64,000 nucleotides of DNA from contig NZ_QMEW01000004.1 of the NCBI RefSeq assembly GCF_003284965.1, positions 1 through 64,000 on the forward strand, written 5' to 3'. Shown here piece after piece: positions 34,279 to 43,228 of this stretch. The notes beneath the pieces are model-generated. The model was not told where the DNA came from, did no database searches, and saw only the letters and a program-made list of their open reading frames with translations. How positions within the stretch are numbered: the stretch's first letter is position 1; each line of letters opens with the position of its first letter. The DNA comes from Mycolicibacterium sp. GF69 (GTDB taxonomy: Bacteria; Actinomycetota; Actinomycetes; Mycobacteriales; Mycobacteriaceae). Made by a program: the position numbers and the translations under genes.

Positions 34279-36939
34279 ATGGCACTACCGGCCCCCCATT
34301 CGCCCGACCACCTGCTGGACAGGTACCGCACTGCGCGGATCCAGCAGGCGTTGTTCGACGTGCGCCCGGGCGCAGGCAGCGGCTACGACGAGTTCGTCGA
34401 CGCGGCAGGCGCTGTCCGCCCGGCATGGCAGGAACTGGCTGACTGCATCGCTGAGCGCGGCCGCACAGGGCTCGAACAGCTGCGCGCCGTGGTGGGCAGT
34501 CTGGTCGACAACGACGGGATCACCTACGTCCAGGTCGACGGCCACGGTTCGGTGGTGGGGCAGCCCGACACCAACGGCCATGAGCCGGCGGACTCCGGAC
34601 CGTGGCACCTCGACGCACTGCCACTGGTCGTCTCGGCCGACGACTGGCACACGCTGGAATCCGGGCTGCTGCAACGTTCGCGGTTGCTCGATGCGATCCT
34701 CACCGACCTGTACGGACCCCAGGTCTCGGTCACCAGCGGTGTGCTGCCCGCCCAACTCGTCTTCGCCCATCCCGGTTACGTCCGGGCTGCGCGGGGTATC
34801 GCCGTCCCCGGCAGACACCAGTTGTTCCTGCACGGTTGCGACGTCAGTCGCGTCGCCGACGGCAGCTTCTGCGTCAACGCCGACTGGACCCAGGCGCCGT
34901 CGGGTGCGGGCTACGCGATGGCGGACCGGCGGGTCGTCGCCCATGCCGCTCCCGACCTTTACGAACGGATCGGTCCGCGGCCCGCGTCGCCGTGGGCGCA
35001 GGCGCTGCGATTGGCGCTCATCGACGCCGCCCCGGAGTCCGCCGAGGAGCCGACGGTCGTGGTGCTCAGCCCGGGCATTCACTCCGAGACCGCCTTCGAT
35101 CAGGCATATCTGGCCAGTGTGCTGGGCTTCCCGCTGGTCGAGAGTGCCGACCTGGTCGTGCGCGACGGCAAGCTGTGGATGCGGTCGATGGGCACACTCA
35201 AACGCGTCGACGTCGTGCTGCGCCGGGTGGATGCGCACTTCGCCGACCCGCTGGATCTGCGCGCGGACTCCCGCCTCGGGGTCGTCGGTCTTGTCGAGGT
35301 GTTGCGGCGCGGCGCGGTTGCGGTCGTCAACACACTTGGCAGCGGCATCCTGGAAAGTCCTGGGCTGCAGCGGTTTCTGCCGCAGCTTGCCGATCAGCTG
35401 CTCGGTGAGTCGCCGTTGCTTGCCGCCGCGCCCATGTACTGGGGCGGTGTCCACGCCGAACGCTCGCACCTGTTGACCCACTTGTCGGCGCTGTTGATCA
35501 AACCGGTGACCGGAGGCCCGGCGGTCGTCGGGCCGTCGCTGACGGCCGCGCAGCGCGAGTCGCTCACCGCGCGCATCGAGGCCGCGCCGTGGCAGTGGGT
35601 CGGTCAGGAACTGCCGCAATTCTCCTCTGCACCGAGCGTTTTGCCTCGAGGCGGCTTGTCGGCGACGAACGTCGGCATGCGTCTGTTCACCGTCGCGCAG
35701 CGCGGCGGCTACGCGCCGATGATCGGCGGTTTGGGCTATGTCATGGCGGCGGGAGACGCCGCGTACACCCTCAACACCGTTGCAGCCAAGGACATCTGGG
35801 TCCGAGCGCCGGAACGGGTCACGGTGGAGCGGGTGCCGCCGGTCGAACTGCCGGTGGTCACACCGAGTCCGACGCGCGCCGTCAGCTCGCCGCGCGTGCT
35901 CGCCGACATGTTCTGGGCCGGGCGCTACTCGGAACGAGCCGAGCACATGGCGCGGCTGCTCTCCGTGACCCGGGAGCGTTACCACGAATTCCACTACCGC
36001 CGCGACATGGACGGCAGCGAATGTGTTCCGGTGTTGCTGACCGCGCTCGGCCTGCTCACCGGGACCGACACCGGTGCCGGCGGTGACTACGCGGAGATGG
36101 TCGCGACGGCACAGTCGACGTTGTGGTCGTTAACGGCCGACCGCCACCGCCCCGGCTCGCTCGCGCAATCGGTTGAGCGCCTTGGGCTTGTCACCCGTTC
36201 GGTGCGTGACCAGATGTCGAACGACACCTGGATGGTGCTGGCGGCCCTCGAGCGGGCGCTGCTGCATCCGGCCGCTGCCGGCCCTGGCCACCCCGCCGAC
36301 GAGCCGCCCGATTCGCAGGCCGAGGGCGAGGCGTTTCTCACGGCGACCACGAATTTGACCCTCGCGGGCATGCTGGCGCTGTCGGGTGTGGCGGCCGAGT
36401 CGATGATCCGTGACGTCGGCTGGACGATGATGGACATCGGCAAGCGCATCGAGCGCGGCCTGAACCTCACCGCATTGCTGGGCGCGACGCTGACCACCGC
36501 GCGCACCCGAGGCGCCGAGCAGACCATCACCGACTCGACGCTGGTGGTGTGCGAGTCGTCGGTCGTCTACCGGCGTCGGATGTTGGGCAAGGTCAGCGTC
36601 TCGGCCGTCGCGGATCTGGTGTTGTTCGACGTGGACAACCCGCGTTCGCTGGCTTATCAGCTGGAGCGGTTACGCACCGGCCTGGGGACATTGCCCAACT
36701 CGTCGGGATCGTCACGGCCCGAGCGGATGGTCGACGAGATCGGGACCCGCCTGCGGCGGCTCGACCCGGCCGACCTCGACAAGGTGGTCGACGGCAGGCG
36801 CGCCGAGCTGGCCGACCTGCTGGACGGGATGCACCGCGACCTGCGCGAGCTGGGCAACGTGATCACCGCGACACATCTGTCCCTGCCCGGCGGTATGCAG
36901 CATCTGTGGGGGCGCGACGAGCGAAGGTTGGTGCCGTGA
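34279..36939 (+). CDS. Circularly permuted ATP-grasp / alpha-E fusion protein
   Basis: 886 residues from ATG 34279. The first half (about 1-490) is a circularly permuted ATP-grasp enzyme (DUF404/DUF407 type): YDEFVDAAGAVRPAWQELAD, VLRRVDAHFADPLDLRADSR and GAVAVVNTLGSGILESPGL. The second half (about 540-880) is the all-helical alpha-E domain (DUF403): SSPRVLADMFWAGRYSERAE, MDIGKRIERGLNLTALLG and LAYQLERLRTGLGTLP. In many bacteria these are separate genes; here they are fused, as in M. tuberculosis Rv2567. The family is predicted to ligate peptide or amino acid substrates, but no reaction is established. It overlaps the transglutaminase-like gene by 4 bases. Confidence 0.9.
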   Translation: MALPAPHSPDHLLDRYRTARIQQALFDVRPGAGSGYDEFVDAAGAVRPAWQELADCIAERGRTGLEQLRAVVGSLVDNDGITYVQVDGHGSVVGQPDTNGHEPADSGPWHLDALPLVVSADDWHTLESGLLQRSRLLDAILTDLYGPQVSVTSGVLPAQLVFAHPGYVRAARGIAVPGRHQLFLHGCDVSRVADGSFCVNADWTQAPSGAGYAMADRRVVAHAAPDLYERIGPRPASPWAQALRLALIDAAPESAEEPTVVVLSPGIHSETAFDQAYLASVLGFPLVESADLVVRDGKLWMRSMGTLKRVDVVLRRVDAHFADPLDLRADSRLGVVGLVEVLRRGAVAVVNTLGSGILESPGLQRFLPQLADQLLGESPLLAAAPMYWGGVHAERSHLLTHLSALLIKPVTGGPAVVGPSLTAAQRESLTARIEAAPWQWVGQELPQFSSAPSVLPRGGLSATNVGMRLFTVAQRGGYAPMIGGLGYVMAAGDAAYTLNTVAAKDIWVRAPERVTVERVPPVELPVVTPSPTRAVSSPRVLADMFWAGRYSERAEHMARLLSVTRERYHEFHYRRDMDGSECVPVLLTALGLLTGTDTGAGGDYAEMVATAQSTLWSLTADRHRPGSLAQSVERLGLVTRSVRDQMSNDTWMVLAALERALLHPAAAGPGHPADEPPDSQAEGEAFLTATTNLTLAGMLALSGVAAESMIRDVGWTMMDIGKRIERGLNLTALLGATLTTARTRGAEQTITDSTLVVCESSVVYRRRMLGKVSVSAVADLVLFDVDNPRSLAYQLERLRTGLGTLPNSSGSSRPERMVDEIGTRLRRLDPADLDKVVDGRRAELADLLDGMHRDLRELGNVITATHLSLPGGMQHLWGRDERRLVP

Positions 36940-37868
36940 GTGCATTTTCGGACGGGCCGACCTCGTCGCCGACGAGCCGCAGCTACCGCATCACCCACCG
37001 CACGGTGTACCGCTATGCCGCCGACGTCACCAGTTCCTACGGCCGCGGCTTCCTCACTCCGCGGGACACGTCTCGCCAGCGTTGCGTATCGCACGAACTG
37101 GAGATCGACCCGTCCGCCGCGGACAGTTCCACCAGCCGCGACGCCTACGGGAACATCAGCTCGTACTTCCACGTGACCGAACATCACCGCACGCTTTCGG
37201 TGACGAGCCGATCGGTCGTCGAGGTCGACCCGCCGCCGCCGTCGCTCTACGGAGCCGGCTCAGCGCTGGCGCCCTGGGAGATCGCCCGTCCGGTCGGGGC
37301 GGACGCGGCGCTGGCCACCGAGTTCACCCTCGACCTGCAGCCGCCCGAGATCACACCGGCCCTTCGTGATTACGCGGCAGCCAGTTTCGCGCCCGAGCGG
37401 CCGCTGATCGATGCGCTGCGAGACCTGACGCATCGCATCTACTCCGATTTCACCTACCGGTCGGGGTCTACGACGGTGTCCACTCAGGTCAGCGAGGTTT
37501 TGGCGGCGCGCGAGGGGGTATGTCAGGACTTCGCCCGGCTGGCCATTGCCTGCCTGCGCGCCAACGGGTTGGCCGCCAGTTATGTTTCGGGGTATCTGGC
37601 GACCGATCCACCGCCCGGAAAGGAGCGGATGATCGGTGTCGACGCCACGCATGCGTGGGCCGCGGTGTGGACGCCGCACAACCAGTGGCTCGGTTTGGAT
37701 CCCACCAACGACCAGATGGTCGATGAGCGCTACATCACCGTCGGCTACGGCCGTGACTACGCCGATGTGCCGCCGTTGCGCGGCATCATCTACACCGACT
37801 CGGAAAGCAGCGTGATCGACGTGTCCGTGGACGTCGAACCGTTCGATTCAGGAGTGCTGCATGCGTGA
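36936..37868 (+). CDS. Transglutaminase-like protease-fold protein
   Basis: 310 residues from GTG 36936 (GTGA overlap with the ATP-grasp gene). N-terminal bacterial transglutaminase-associated beta domain (YRITHRTVYRYAADVTSSYG) followed by the transglutaminase core: catalytic Cys in AAREGVCQDFARLAIACLR near residue 193, His in GVDATHAWAAVWTP near 235 and Asp in WLGLDPTNDQM near 252. The complete Cys-His-Asp triad suggests an active peptidase or amide-bond-forming enzyme. It is a standard partner of the ATP-grasp/alpha-E protein. Confidence 0.9.
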   Translation: MSAFSDGPTSSPTSRSYRITHRTVYRYAADVTSSYGRGFLTPRDTSRQRCVSHELEIDPSAADSSTSRDAYGNISSYFHVTEHHRTLSVTSRSVVEVDPPPPSLYGAGSALAPWEIARPVGADAALATEFTLDLQPPEITPALRDYAAASFAPERPLIDALRDLTHRIYSDFTYRSGSTTVSTQVSEVLAAREGVCQDFARLAIACLRANGLAASYVSGYLATDPPPGKERMIGVDATHAWAAVWTPHNQWLGLDPTNDQMVDERYITVGYGRDYADVPPLRGIIYTDSESSVIDVSVDVEPFDSGVLHA

Positions 37869-38883
37869 TTTCCTCTGCCCGAACTGCGGGCAGCGCCTCG
37901 CCTTCGAGAACTCGCTGTGCCTGTCGTGCGAAAGCCCGCTGGGGTTCTCGCTCGACGACATGGCGCTGCTGGTGATCGCGACCGGTGAGGAGCAGGCCCA
38001 GACCGGCTTCATCGACGGCGACAAGTATCAGCTGTGCGCGAACATGCATCTGGCGGAATGCAATTGGCTCGTCGAAAAGGCGTCGGTACGCAAGCTCTGC
38101 GCCGCCTGCACGCTCACCCGCACTCGTCCTCAGGACTCCGACATCAAGGCGCTCGCGGCGTTCGCCGACGCCGAGCGGGCCAAGCGGCGGTTGTTGGTCG
38201 AACTGCACGAACTCAAGTTGCCGATAGTCGGGCGTGACGAGGATCCCGATTACGGTTTGGCGTTCGATCTGCTGTCGAGCGAGCAGCAGAAGGTGTTCAC
38301 CGGCCACCAAAACGGCGTCATCACTTTGGATCTGGCCGAGGGCGACGACGTGCACCGCGAGCAGTTGCGCAAGGCGATGGACGAGCCGTACCGCACCATG
38401 CTGGGCCACTTCCGCCACGAGGTCGGGCACTACTTTTACTACCGCTTGGTCAGTGTGTCACCCGATTACGACGCGCGGTTCCGCGAGTTGTTCGGCGACC
38501 CCGACGCCGACTACCAGGCGGCCCTCGACCGCCACTACAACGACGGGCCACCCGACGACTGGGAGCAGCGCTACGTCTCGTCCTACGCCACCATGCATCC
38601 GGCCGAGGACTGGGCGGAGACATTTGCCCACTACCTGCACATCCGTGACACACTCGACACGGCCGCGGCGTTCGGCGTGGCTCCAGCGGCAGCGACGTTC
38701 GAGCGGAAGGTACTGGGGCCCAGCGGGTTCGACGCGATCATCGAGCTGTGGCTGCCGCTGTCGTGGGCGCTGAACATGCTGAACCGCTCGATGGGCAAGG
38801 CCGACCTGTATCCGTTCGTGCTGCCGCCGCCCGTGCTGGAGAAGATGCGGTTCATCCACACGGTGGTCGAGGAAGTCACCTAG
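37861..38883 (+). CDS. Zinc-ribbon / zincin metallopeptidase-like protein
   Basis: 340 residues from ATG 37861, overlapping the transglutaminase stop by 8 bases (ATGCGTGA). The N-terminus has a zinc ribbon (FLCPNCGQRLAFENSLCLSC), a second cysteine set follows (CANMHLAECNW and KLCAACTLTR), and the catalytic part contains MLGHFRHEVGHYFYYRL (HExxH near residue 188) with the downstream ligand region HPAEDWAETFAHYLHI. This matches the putative zinc-binding metallopeptidase family DUF2248 (Rv2568c-like). The three-gene operon thus encodes an ATP-grasp ligase, a transglutaminase-like enzyme and a metallopeptidase, implying one peptide or protein modification pathway. Confidence 0.85.
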   Translation: MRDFLCPNCGQRLAFENSLCLSCESPLGFSLDDMALLVIATGEEQAQTGFIDGDKYQLCANMHLAECNWLVEKASVRKLCAACTLTRTRPQDSDIKALAAFADAERAKRRLLVELHELKLPIVGRDEDPDYGLAFDLLSSEQQKVFTGHQNGVITLDLAEGDDVHREQLRKAMDEPYRTMLGHFRHEVGHYFYYRLVSVSPDYDARFRELFGDPDADYQAALDRHYNDGPPDDWEQRYVSSYATMHPAEDWAETFAHYLHIRDTLDTAAAFGVAPAAATFERKVLGPSGFDAIIELWLPLSWALNMLNRSMGKADLYPFVLPPPVLEKMRFIHTVVEEVT

Positions 38884-38894
38884 CCGCAATCCAT

Positions 38895-38955
38895 GCGAGC
38901 GACCGCCTTTGCGACACGACACGCCGCGCGAGTCCGGCGTTCCGCGGTCGCTCGC
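38895..38955. terminator. Bidirectional hairpin between convergent genes
   Basis: GCGAGCGACCGC (38895-38906) pairs perfectly with GCGGTCGCTCGC (38944-38955); the 37-base loop contains a nested 6-bp stem (ACGCCG 38921-38926 / CGGCGT 38935-38940). It fills the gap between the metallopeptidase gene and the convergent NTF2-like gene and could end transcription from both sides. Confidence 0.6.
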
Positions 38956-38958
38956 TCG

Positions 38959-39435
38959 CTATGAACGACCCGCCACGCCCAGCGCCAACAGTTCACGCGC
39001 CTCGACCCCGCCGTTCAGCCCACGGGACCGCCGCGCCACGATGACCCACCGCCCGTCGCGGCGGCGCAACCGGAAGTGGTTCGCACCCGCCCGCGACACC
39101 GCGAAACCGTCGTCGCGCCGTGTCACCAGCATCGACTCGCACACGGCGACCGCGTCATCGCCGTCGACCGTGACCACCGCCGGACCCAGGAAGTGACAAC
39201 AACCGCGACGAATCAGGCCCTGATGGGCGTCCGAGCGAACCATCGCCGCGACCTCGTCGCGGGTACCCATGTACCACCCCTCGACGTCGTAGCTGCCGTC
39301 GTCGGCCCAAAGGTCCGCCGCCGCGGCGGCTTCTCCCGCGTCCACCAGGGGCCCGTACGACGCGATCAGGCGTTCGATCGCGCGCTCATCCTCGATGCGC
39401 TGCACCCGCCGCTCGAGGTCCGCCAGATCGGTCAT
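38959..39435 (-). CDS. SnoaL/NTF2-like fold protein
   Basis: 158 residues from ATG 39435, overlapping the stop of the upstream SDR by 4 bases. Pattern of the SnoaL-like/NTF2 cone fold: RRVQRIEDERAIERLIASYG, DAGEAAAAADLWADDGSYDV, and a late FRLRRRDGRWVIVARRSRGL. Mycobacterial members are often annotated as nuclear transport factor 2 or as scytalone-dehydratase/steroid-isomerase-like proteins. The reaction is unknown; coupling with the SDR suggests successive steps on one substrate. Confidence 0.8.
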   Translation of the reverse strand: MTDLADLERRVQRIEDERAIERLIASYGPLVDAGEAAAAADLWADDGSYDVEGWYMGTRDEVAAMVRSDAHQGLIRRGCCHFLGPAVVTVDGDDAVAVCESMLVTRRDDGFAVSRAGANHFRLRRRDGRWVIVARRSRGLNGGVEARELLALGVAGRS

Positions 39436-40223
39436 CGGCTTCCTTTCTCGCCCAACAACTTCTGCATGAACCGGTGGGTGCTCAGCACGACTTCGGCGCG
39501 GTCCAGATCGTTGCGACGCGCGACGTCGTCGGCGTTGCCGCCCGCCACATGCACTGGCCCGTTCGGCAACTGCGCCAGGCCTTCGCGAGCGACGTCGGCG
39601 GGTTCGGCGACCCGCATTCCGGGCACATCGAAGTTCAGCCCGACGCGCACCATCGCGGGCGTGCGGGTCACCCCCAGCACGAGTTCGAGGACGTGGACGT
39701 CGTATTCGCGCAACTCCAGCCACAGACCCTCGGCGAAGACCCGCCCGAACGCCTTCACCCCGCCGTAGACGGTGTGTCGCATGGACCCGAGGTATCCCGC
39801 CATCGATCCGACCATCAGGATTCCGCCGCGGCGGCGCGCACGCATCGGACGGCCGAAGTGCTGCACCAGCGCGAGCATCGTGCCGACGTTCAGGTCGATC
39901 ACCCGCTGGAAATCGTCGAGGTCCGCGTCCAGGAAATGCTCGCTGCAGGTGTTGGCGCCGGCGTTGTAGACGAGCAAGCCGACCTCCACATCGGCGGTGG
40001 CGGCCACCACCCGGTGCAGCGCATCGGGTGACGTCAAATCGACGGCGAGCGTTCGCACGTCGACACCGGTGCGGCGGCAGGTGTCGGCTGTGCGCTCCAG
40101 CGGGTCCGGCTTGCGCGCGATCAGCACGAGGTTGATCCCGGCGCGGGCGAGCTGGTGGGCGAACTCGGCGCCGACACCTTCGGAGCCGCCGGCGATCACC
40201 GCCCATGGTCCATATCGGGTCAT
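39432..40223 (-). CDS. Short-chain dehydrogenase
   Basis: 263 residues from ATG 40223 (MTRYGPWAVI); an in-frame ATG at 40241 would add six residues, and no ribosome site clearly decides. NAD(P) motif AVIAGGSEGVGAEFAHQLAR, NAG motif LLVYNAGANTCSEHF, catalytic Ser in ILMVGSMAGYLGS and Tyr-x3-Lys in YGGVKAFGRVFAEGL. The substrate is unknown. It overlaps the NTF2-like gene and diverges from the DUF3097 gene. Confidence 0.82.
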   Translation of the reverse strand: MTRYGPWAVIAGGSEGVGAEFAHQLARAGINLVLIARKPDPLERTADTCRRTGVDVRTLAVDLTSPDALHRVVAATADVEVGLLVYNAGANTCSEHFLDADLDDFQRVIDLNVGTMLALVQHFGRPMRARRRGGILMVGSMAGYLGSMRHTVYGGVKAFGRVFAEGLWLELREYDVHVLELVLGVTRTPAMVRVGLNFDVPGMRVAEPADVAREGLAQLPNGPVHVAGGNADDVARRNDLDRAEVVLSTHRFMQKLLGEKGSR

Positions 40224-40305
40224 ATCAGTCACACCGAGCATTGTCGCCGACGCAATCTCGGCGTGTCGGGAACGCTTTGCGTCTGCTCGCGCGAGGACCG
40301 GGTCC

Positions 40306-40317
40306 TACGATCGCCCG
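40306..40317 (+). promoter_or_regulatory. Leaderless-type promoter of the DUF3097 gene
   Basis: TACGAT (40306-40311), six bases, then GTG 40318. Confidence 0.62.
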
Positions 40318-41154
40318 GTGGCTGATCGCTATGGCTCCGACATCCTCGCCAACAACCCGCACCGAAAAGTGCGTTCGACCGAGCGGCCGGTCGAGATCGG
40401 ACTGGTTGTGGAAGACGCGCAGACCGGTTACGTGGGCGCCGTCGTGCGGATCGAGTACGGCCGCATGGAACTCGAGGACCGCAACGGACGCCGCAAGCCG
40501 TTTCCCGTCGGCCCGGGTTACCTGATCGACGGCAGACCCGTCGTCCTGACCGCGCCGCGACCGAGTGCGCCGAAACCCGCCCGCACCGCCTCGGGATCGG
40601 TAGCCGTACCCGGTGCGCGGGCGAAGGTCGCGCTGGCGAGCCGCATCTACGTCGAAGGCCGCCACGATGCCGAACTCGTCGAGCAGGTGTGGGGCCACGA
40701 TCTGCGGATCGAAGGGGTCGTCGTCGAACACCTCGGCGGCATCGACGACCTCGTGGCGATCGTCGAGGACTTCCGGCCGGGGCCGGGCCGCAGGCTCGGA
40801 GTGCTCGTCGACCACCTGGTGTCGGGCTCCAAGGAGGCCCGAATCGCGGATGCGGTCCGGCGCGGGCCCGGCGGCGAGCACACGTTGGTCGTCGGCCACC
40901 CCTTCATCGACATCTGGCAGGCCGTCAAACCCGCGCGGTTGGGTGTGCAGGCGTGGCCCGTCGTCCCGAAGGGTGTCGACTGGAAGAAGGGCGTGTGCGG
41001 TGCGCTCGGCTGGCCGGCCGCCGAGCAGGCCGACATCGCCAGAGCCTGGCAGCGCATCCGCGGACGCGTGCGCGACTGGAACGATCTCGAGCCCGCGCTG
41101 ATCGGGCGGGTCGAGGAGCTGATCGACTTCGTGACGGCGCCCGCCACGTCCTGA
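40318..41154 (+). CDS. DUF3097 family protein
   Basis: 278 residues from GTG 40318. The N-terminus YGSDILANNPHRKVRSTERP and the core segments ASRIYVEGRHDAELVEQVWG and HPFIDIWQAVKPARLGVQAW identify the actinobacterial DUF3097 family. The strand VEGRHDAELVEQVWG resembles a TOPRIM-type E...D metal site as in ribonuclease M5 and primases, which would suggest a nucleic-acid role (inference). No membrane span or signal. It sits 25 bases before rarA and may be co-transcribed with it. Confidence 0.82.
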   Translation: MADRYGSDILANNPHRKVRSTERPVEIGLVVEDAQTGYVGAVVRIEYGRMELEDRNGRRKPFPVGPGYLIDGRPVVLTAPRPSAPKPARTASGSVAVPGARAKVALASRIYVEGRHDAELVEQVWGHDLRIEGVVVEHLGGIDDLVAIVEDFRPGPGRRLGVLVDHLVSGSKEARIADAVRRGPGGEHTLVVGHPFIDIWQAVKPARLGVQAWPVVPKGVDWKKGVCGALGWPAAEQADIARAWQRIRGRVRDWNDLEPALIGRVEELIDFVTAPATS

Positions 41155-41179
41155 CGCCGGTACGTGGTAAGCAGAAGGC

Positions 41180-42508
41180 GTGTCCGACGGTCTGTTCGAC
41201 ATCCCCGGTGAGGCGGCGTCCCCCGCGGCGGGGCCCGTAGGCGCGTCGGCGCCGTTGGCGGTCCGGATGCGCCCCGCGACGCTCGACGAGGTGGTCGGAC
41301 AGGACCATCTGTTGCAACCCGGCTCGCCGCTGCGGCGGATGGTCGAGGGTTCGGGCGCGGCCTCGGTCATCCTCTACGGCCCGCCCGGCACCGGCAAGAC
41401 GACGCTCGCCTCACTGATCTCGCAGGCCACCGGCCGCCGGTTCGAGGCGCTTTCGGCGTTGTCCGCCGGAGTCAAAGAGGTCCGAGCGGTCATCGAGGTG
41501 GCGCGGCGCGCGGCCGCGCACGGCGAGCAGACCGTGCTGTTCATCGACGAGGTGCACCGGTTCTCCAAGACACAGCAGGACGCGCTGTTGTCCGCCGTCG
41601 AGAACCGCGTCGTTGCGCTGGTCGCCGCGACCACCGAGAACCCGTCGTTCTCCGTCGTCGCCCCGCTGCTGTCGCGGTCGTTGATCCTGCAACTGCAACC
41701 GCTGGACGCCGATGCGGTGCGCACGCTGGTCCGTCGCGCGATCGACGACCCCCGCGGCCTCGGCGGCAAGGTGAAGGTCACCGATGAGGCCGTCGACCTC
41801 ATCGTCTCGTTGTCGGCGGGCGACGCCCGCCGCGCGTTGACCGCCCTCGAGGTCGGGGCCGAAGCGGGGGAGGAGGTGACGGTCGAGACCGTCGAGCAGT
41901 CGCTCGACAAGGCCGCCGTGCGCTACGACCGCGACGGGGATCAGCACTACGACGTGGTCAGCGCGTTCATCAAATCAGTCCGCGGATCCGATGTGGATGC
42001 GGCGCTGCACTATCTGTCCCGGATGCTGGTCGCCGGGGAGGATCCGCGCTTCGTGGCCCGGCGGCTGATGATCCTGGCCAGTGAGGACATCGGCATGGCG
42101 GACCCGACGGCGTTGCAGACCGCGGTCGCCGCCGCGCAGACGGTCCAGTTGATCGGTATGCCCGAGGCGAAGCTGACGTTGGCGCACGCGACGGTTCATC
42201 TGGCGACCGCGCCGAAATCGAATGCAGTGACCACGGCGCTGGGCGCGGCGATGGCCGACATCCGCGCGGGTAAGGCGGGGTTGGTGCCGCCGCATCTGCG
42301 CGACGGCCACTACTCCGGCGCCAACAAACTGGGCAATGCGATCGGCTACAAGTACAGCCATGACGATCCGGATGGTGTTCTGTCACAACAGTATCCGCCG
42401 GACGAACTGGTCGGTGTCGACTACTACCGCCCGACCAGTCACGGTGCCGAACGCGAAATCGCCGCCCGAATCGACAAGCTGCGCGCGATCATCCGTCGCA
42501 AGCGCTGA
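41180..42508 (+). CDS. rarA: Replication-associated recombination protein RarA (MgsA-type AAA ATPase)
   Basis: 442 residues from GTG 41180. Walker [19 protein letters not shown] near residue 63, Walker [18 protein letters not shown] near 120, sensor 1 in [14 protein letters not shown], and the C-terminal tetramerisation part with [20 protein letters not shown] and [22 protein letters not shown] typical of RarA/MgsA/WRNIP1. It acts at stalled replication forks with single-stranded DNA-binding protein. Matches M. tuberculosis Rv2559c. No strong ribosome site; coupling to the upstream gene is possible. Confidence 0.93.
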   Translation: MSDGLFDIPGEAASPAAGPVGASAPLAVRMRPATLDEVVGQDHLLQPGSPLRRMVEGSGAASVILYGPPGTGKTTLASLISQATGRRFEALSALSAGVKEVRAVIEVARRAAAHGEQTVLFIDEVHRFSKTQQDALLSAVENRVVALVAATTENPSFSVVAPLLSRSLILQLQPLDADAVRTLVRRAIDDPRGLGGKVKVTDEAVDLIVSLSAGDARRALTALEVGAEAGEEVTVETVEQSLDKAAVRYDRDGDQHYDVVSAFIKSVRGSDVDAALHYLSRMLVAGEDPRFVARRLMILASEDIGMADPTALQTAVAAAQTVQLIGMPEAKLTLAHATVHLATAPKSNAVTTALGAAMADIRAGKAGLVPPHLRDGHYSGANKLGNAIGYKYSHDDPDGVLSQQYPPDELVGVDYYRPTSHGAEREIAARIDKLRAIIRRKR

Positions 42509-42811
42509 ACGCGGCGCTCTAATTCCTGGCCTCGTGGCTGCACTGCCGCACCACTGTGACGCCACCAGTCACACACATCGACAATTTGCAGGCCCCTACT
42601 CGCACATTGTCTGCAAAAAGTCGATCAGTGTGGCTTGCGAGACGCAACCGGTTGCGGCCGATCGATCTGGCAAGACAGCGAGGCTGATGTCCTGCGGCAT
42701 GGAGGGCGGTATGGAGCAAGATACGAGAAGCTCGACGCACTGCTGAAATCCCTGTGACAGAAGCGATCCCGGCTGCCGGGGGGCGCAGCCGGGATCGTTC
42801 GGGTGAAAGTG
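42509..42811. other. 303-base non-coding stretch after rarA
   Basis: No gene is supported. It holds an inverted repeat TTTGCAG (42585-42591) / CTGCAAA (42611-42617), a GCAACCGGTTGC palindrome at 42652-42663, a 15-codon open frame with no conserved look, and a strong hairpin at 42765-42796. It could carry a small RNA or the rarA 3' end; composition is somewhat less GC-rich than its surroundings. Confidence 0.4.
42765..42796 (-). terminator. 12-bp perfect stem-loop downstream of the GlsB-like gene
   Basis: GATCCCGGCTGC (42765-42776), an 8-base loop, GCAGCCGGGATC (42785-42796). It lies 15 bases past the stop of the minus-strand gene at 42812 and is followed by no U-tract; a likely intrinsic-type mycobacterial terminator. 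Confidence 0.65.
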
Positions 42812-43120
42812 CTACCGCAGAACACCGCGTCGCCGGGTGCCCATCACGCCGGTGCGCCTGCGGCCCATCAGCGCGGATACCAGGGCCACACCGATCACGG
42901 CGACGACGATCTGGACGAGCAGCTCGATCCAGTCGACACCCCTGGTGGCAGTGGGCAAGCCGAGCGCACCGGCAAGCCACGTGCCGATCAACGCCGAGAC
43001 GATGCCGACGAGAACCGTCACCAACATGCCGATGGGTTGCCTGCCGGGCAGCAGCAGGCGTGCGATCACGCCGACCACGGCGCCGATCAGTATTGCGGTG
43101 ATGAAGCCGGTGATGGTCAT
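42812..43120 (-). CDS. GlsB/YeaQ/YmgE family membrane protein (transglycosylase-associated)
   Basis: 102 residues from ATG 43120 with ggaggaa five bases upstream. Three membrane spans are visible (about 2-20, 28-50, 62-85) with the family motif GAVVGVIARLLLPGRQPIG and LVGIVSALIGTWLAGALG. These small stress-induced membrane proteins are widespread; their molecular role is unknown. The C-terminus is a basic tail (MGRRRTGVMGTRRRG). Confidence 0.85.
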   Translation of the reverse strand: MTITGFITAILIGAVVGVIARLLLPGRQPIGMLVTVLVGIVSALIGTWLAGALGLPTATRGVDWIELLVQIVVAVIGVALVSALMGRRRTGVMGTRRRGVLR

Positions 43121-43215
43121 GGTTCCTCCATGGTCTCGGGTGCCAGTGAGATACCCCGACACCGACGTCAATAAACGGTGGAGTCAAGTAAATCCAGATC
43201 CGGCGATCGGCCTCG

Positions 43216-43228
43216 TACGCTCGAAGGT
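43216..43228 (+). promoter_or_regulatory. Leaderless-type promoter of the YjbQ-like gene
   Basis: TACGCT (43216-43221), seven bases, then GTG 43229. Confidence 0.6.

Noticed and set aside
42699..42746. Short open frame of 15 codons in the gap after rarA
   Set aside because: No conserved look, no signal or clear function, and such a frame is expected by chance.
42765..42796. Stem-loop as a classical Rho-independent terminator
   Set aside because: There is no U-tract on either strand. It is kept as a probable U-less mycobacterial terminator, not as the classical type.
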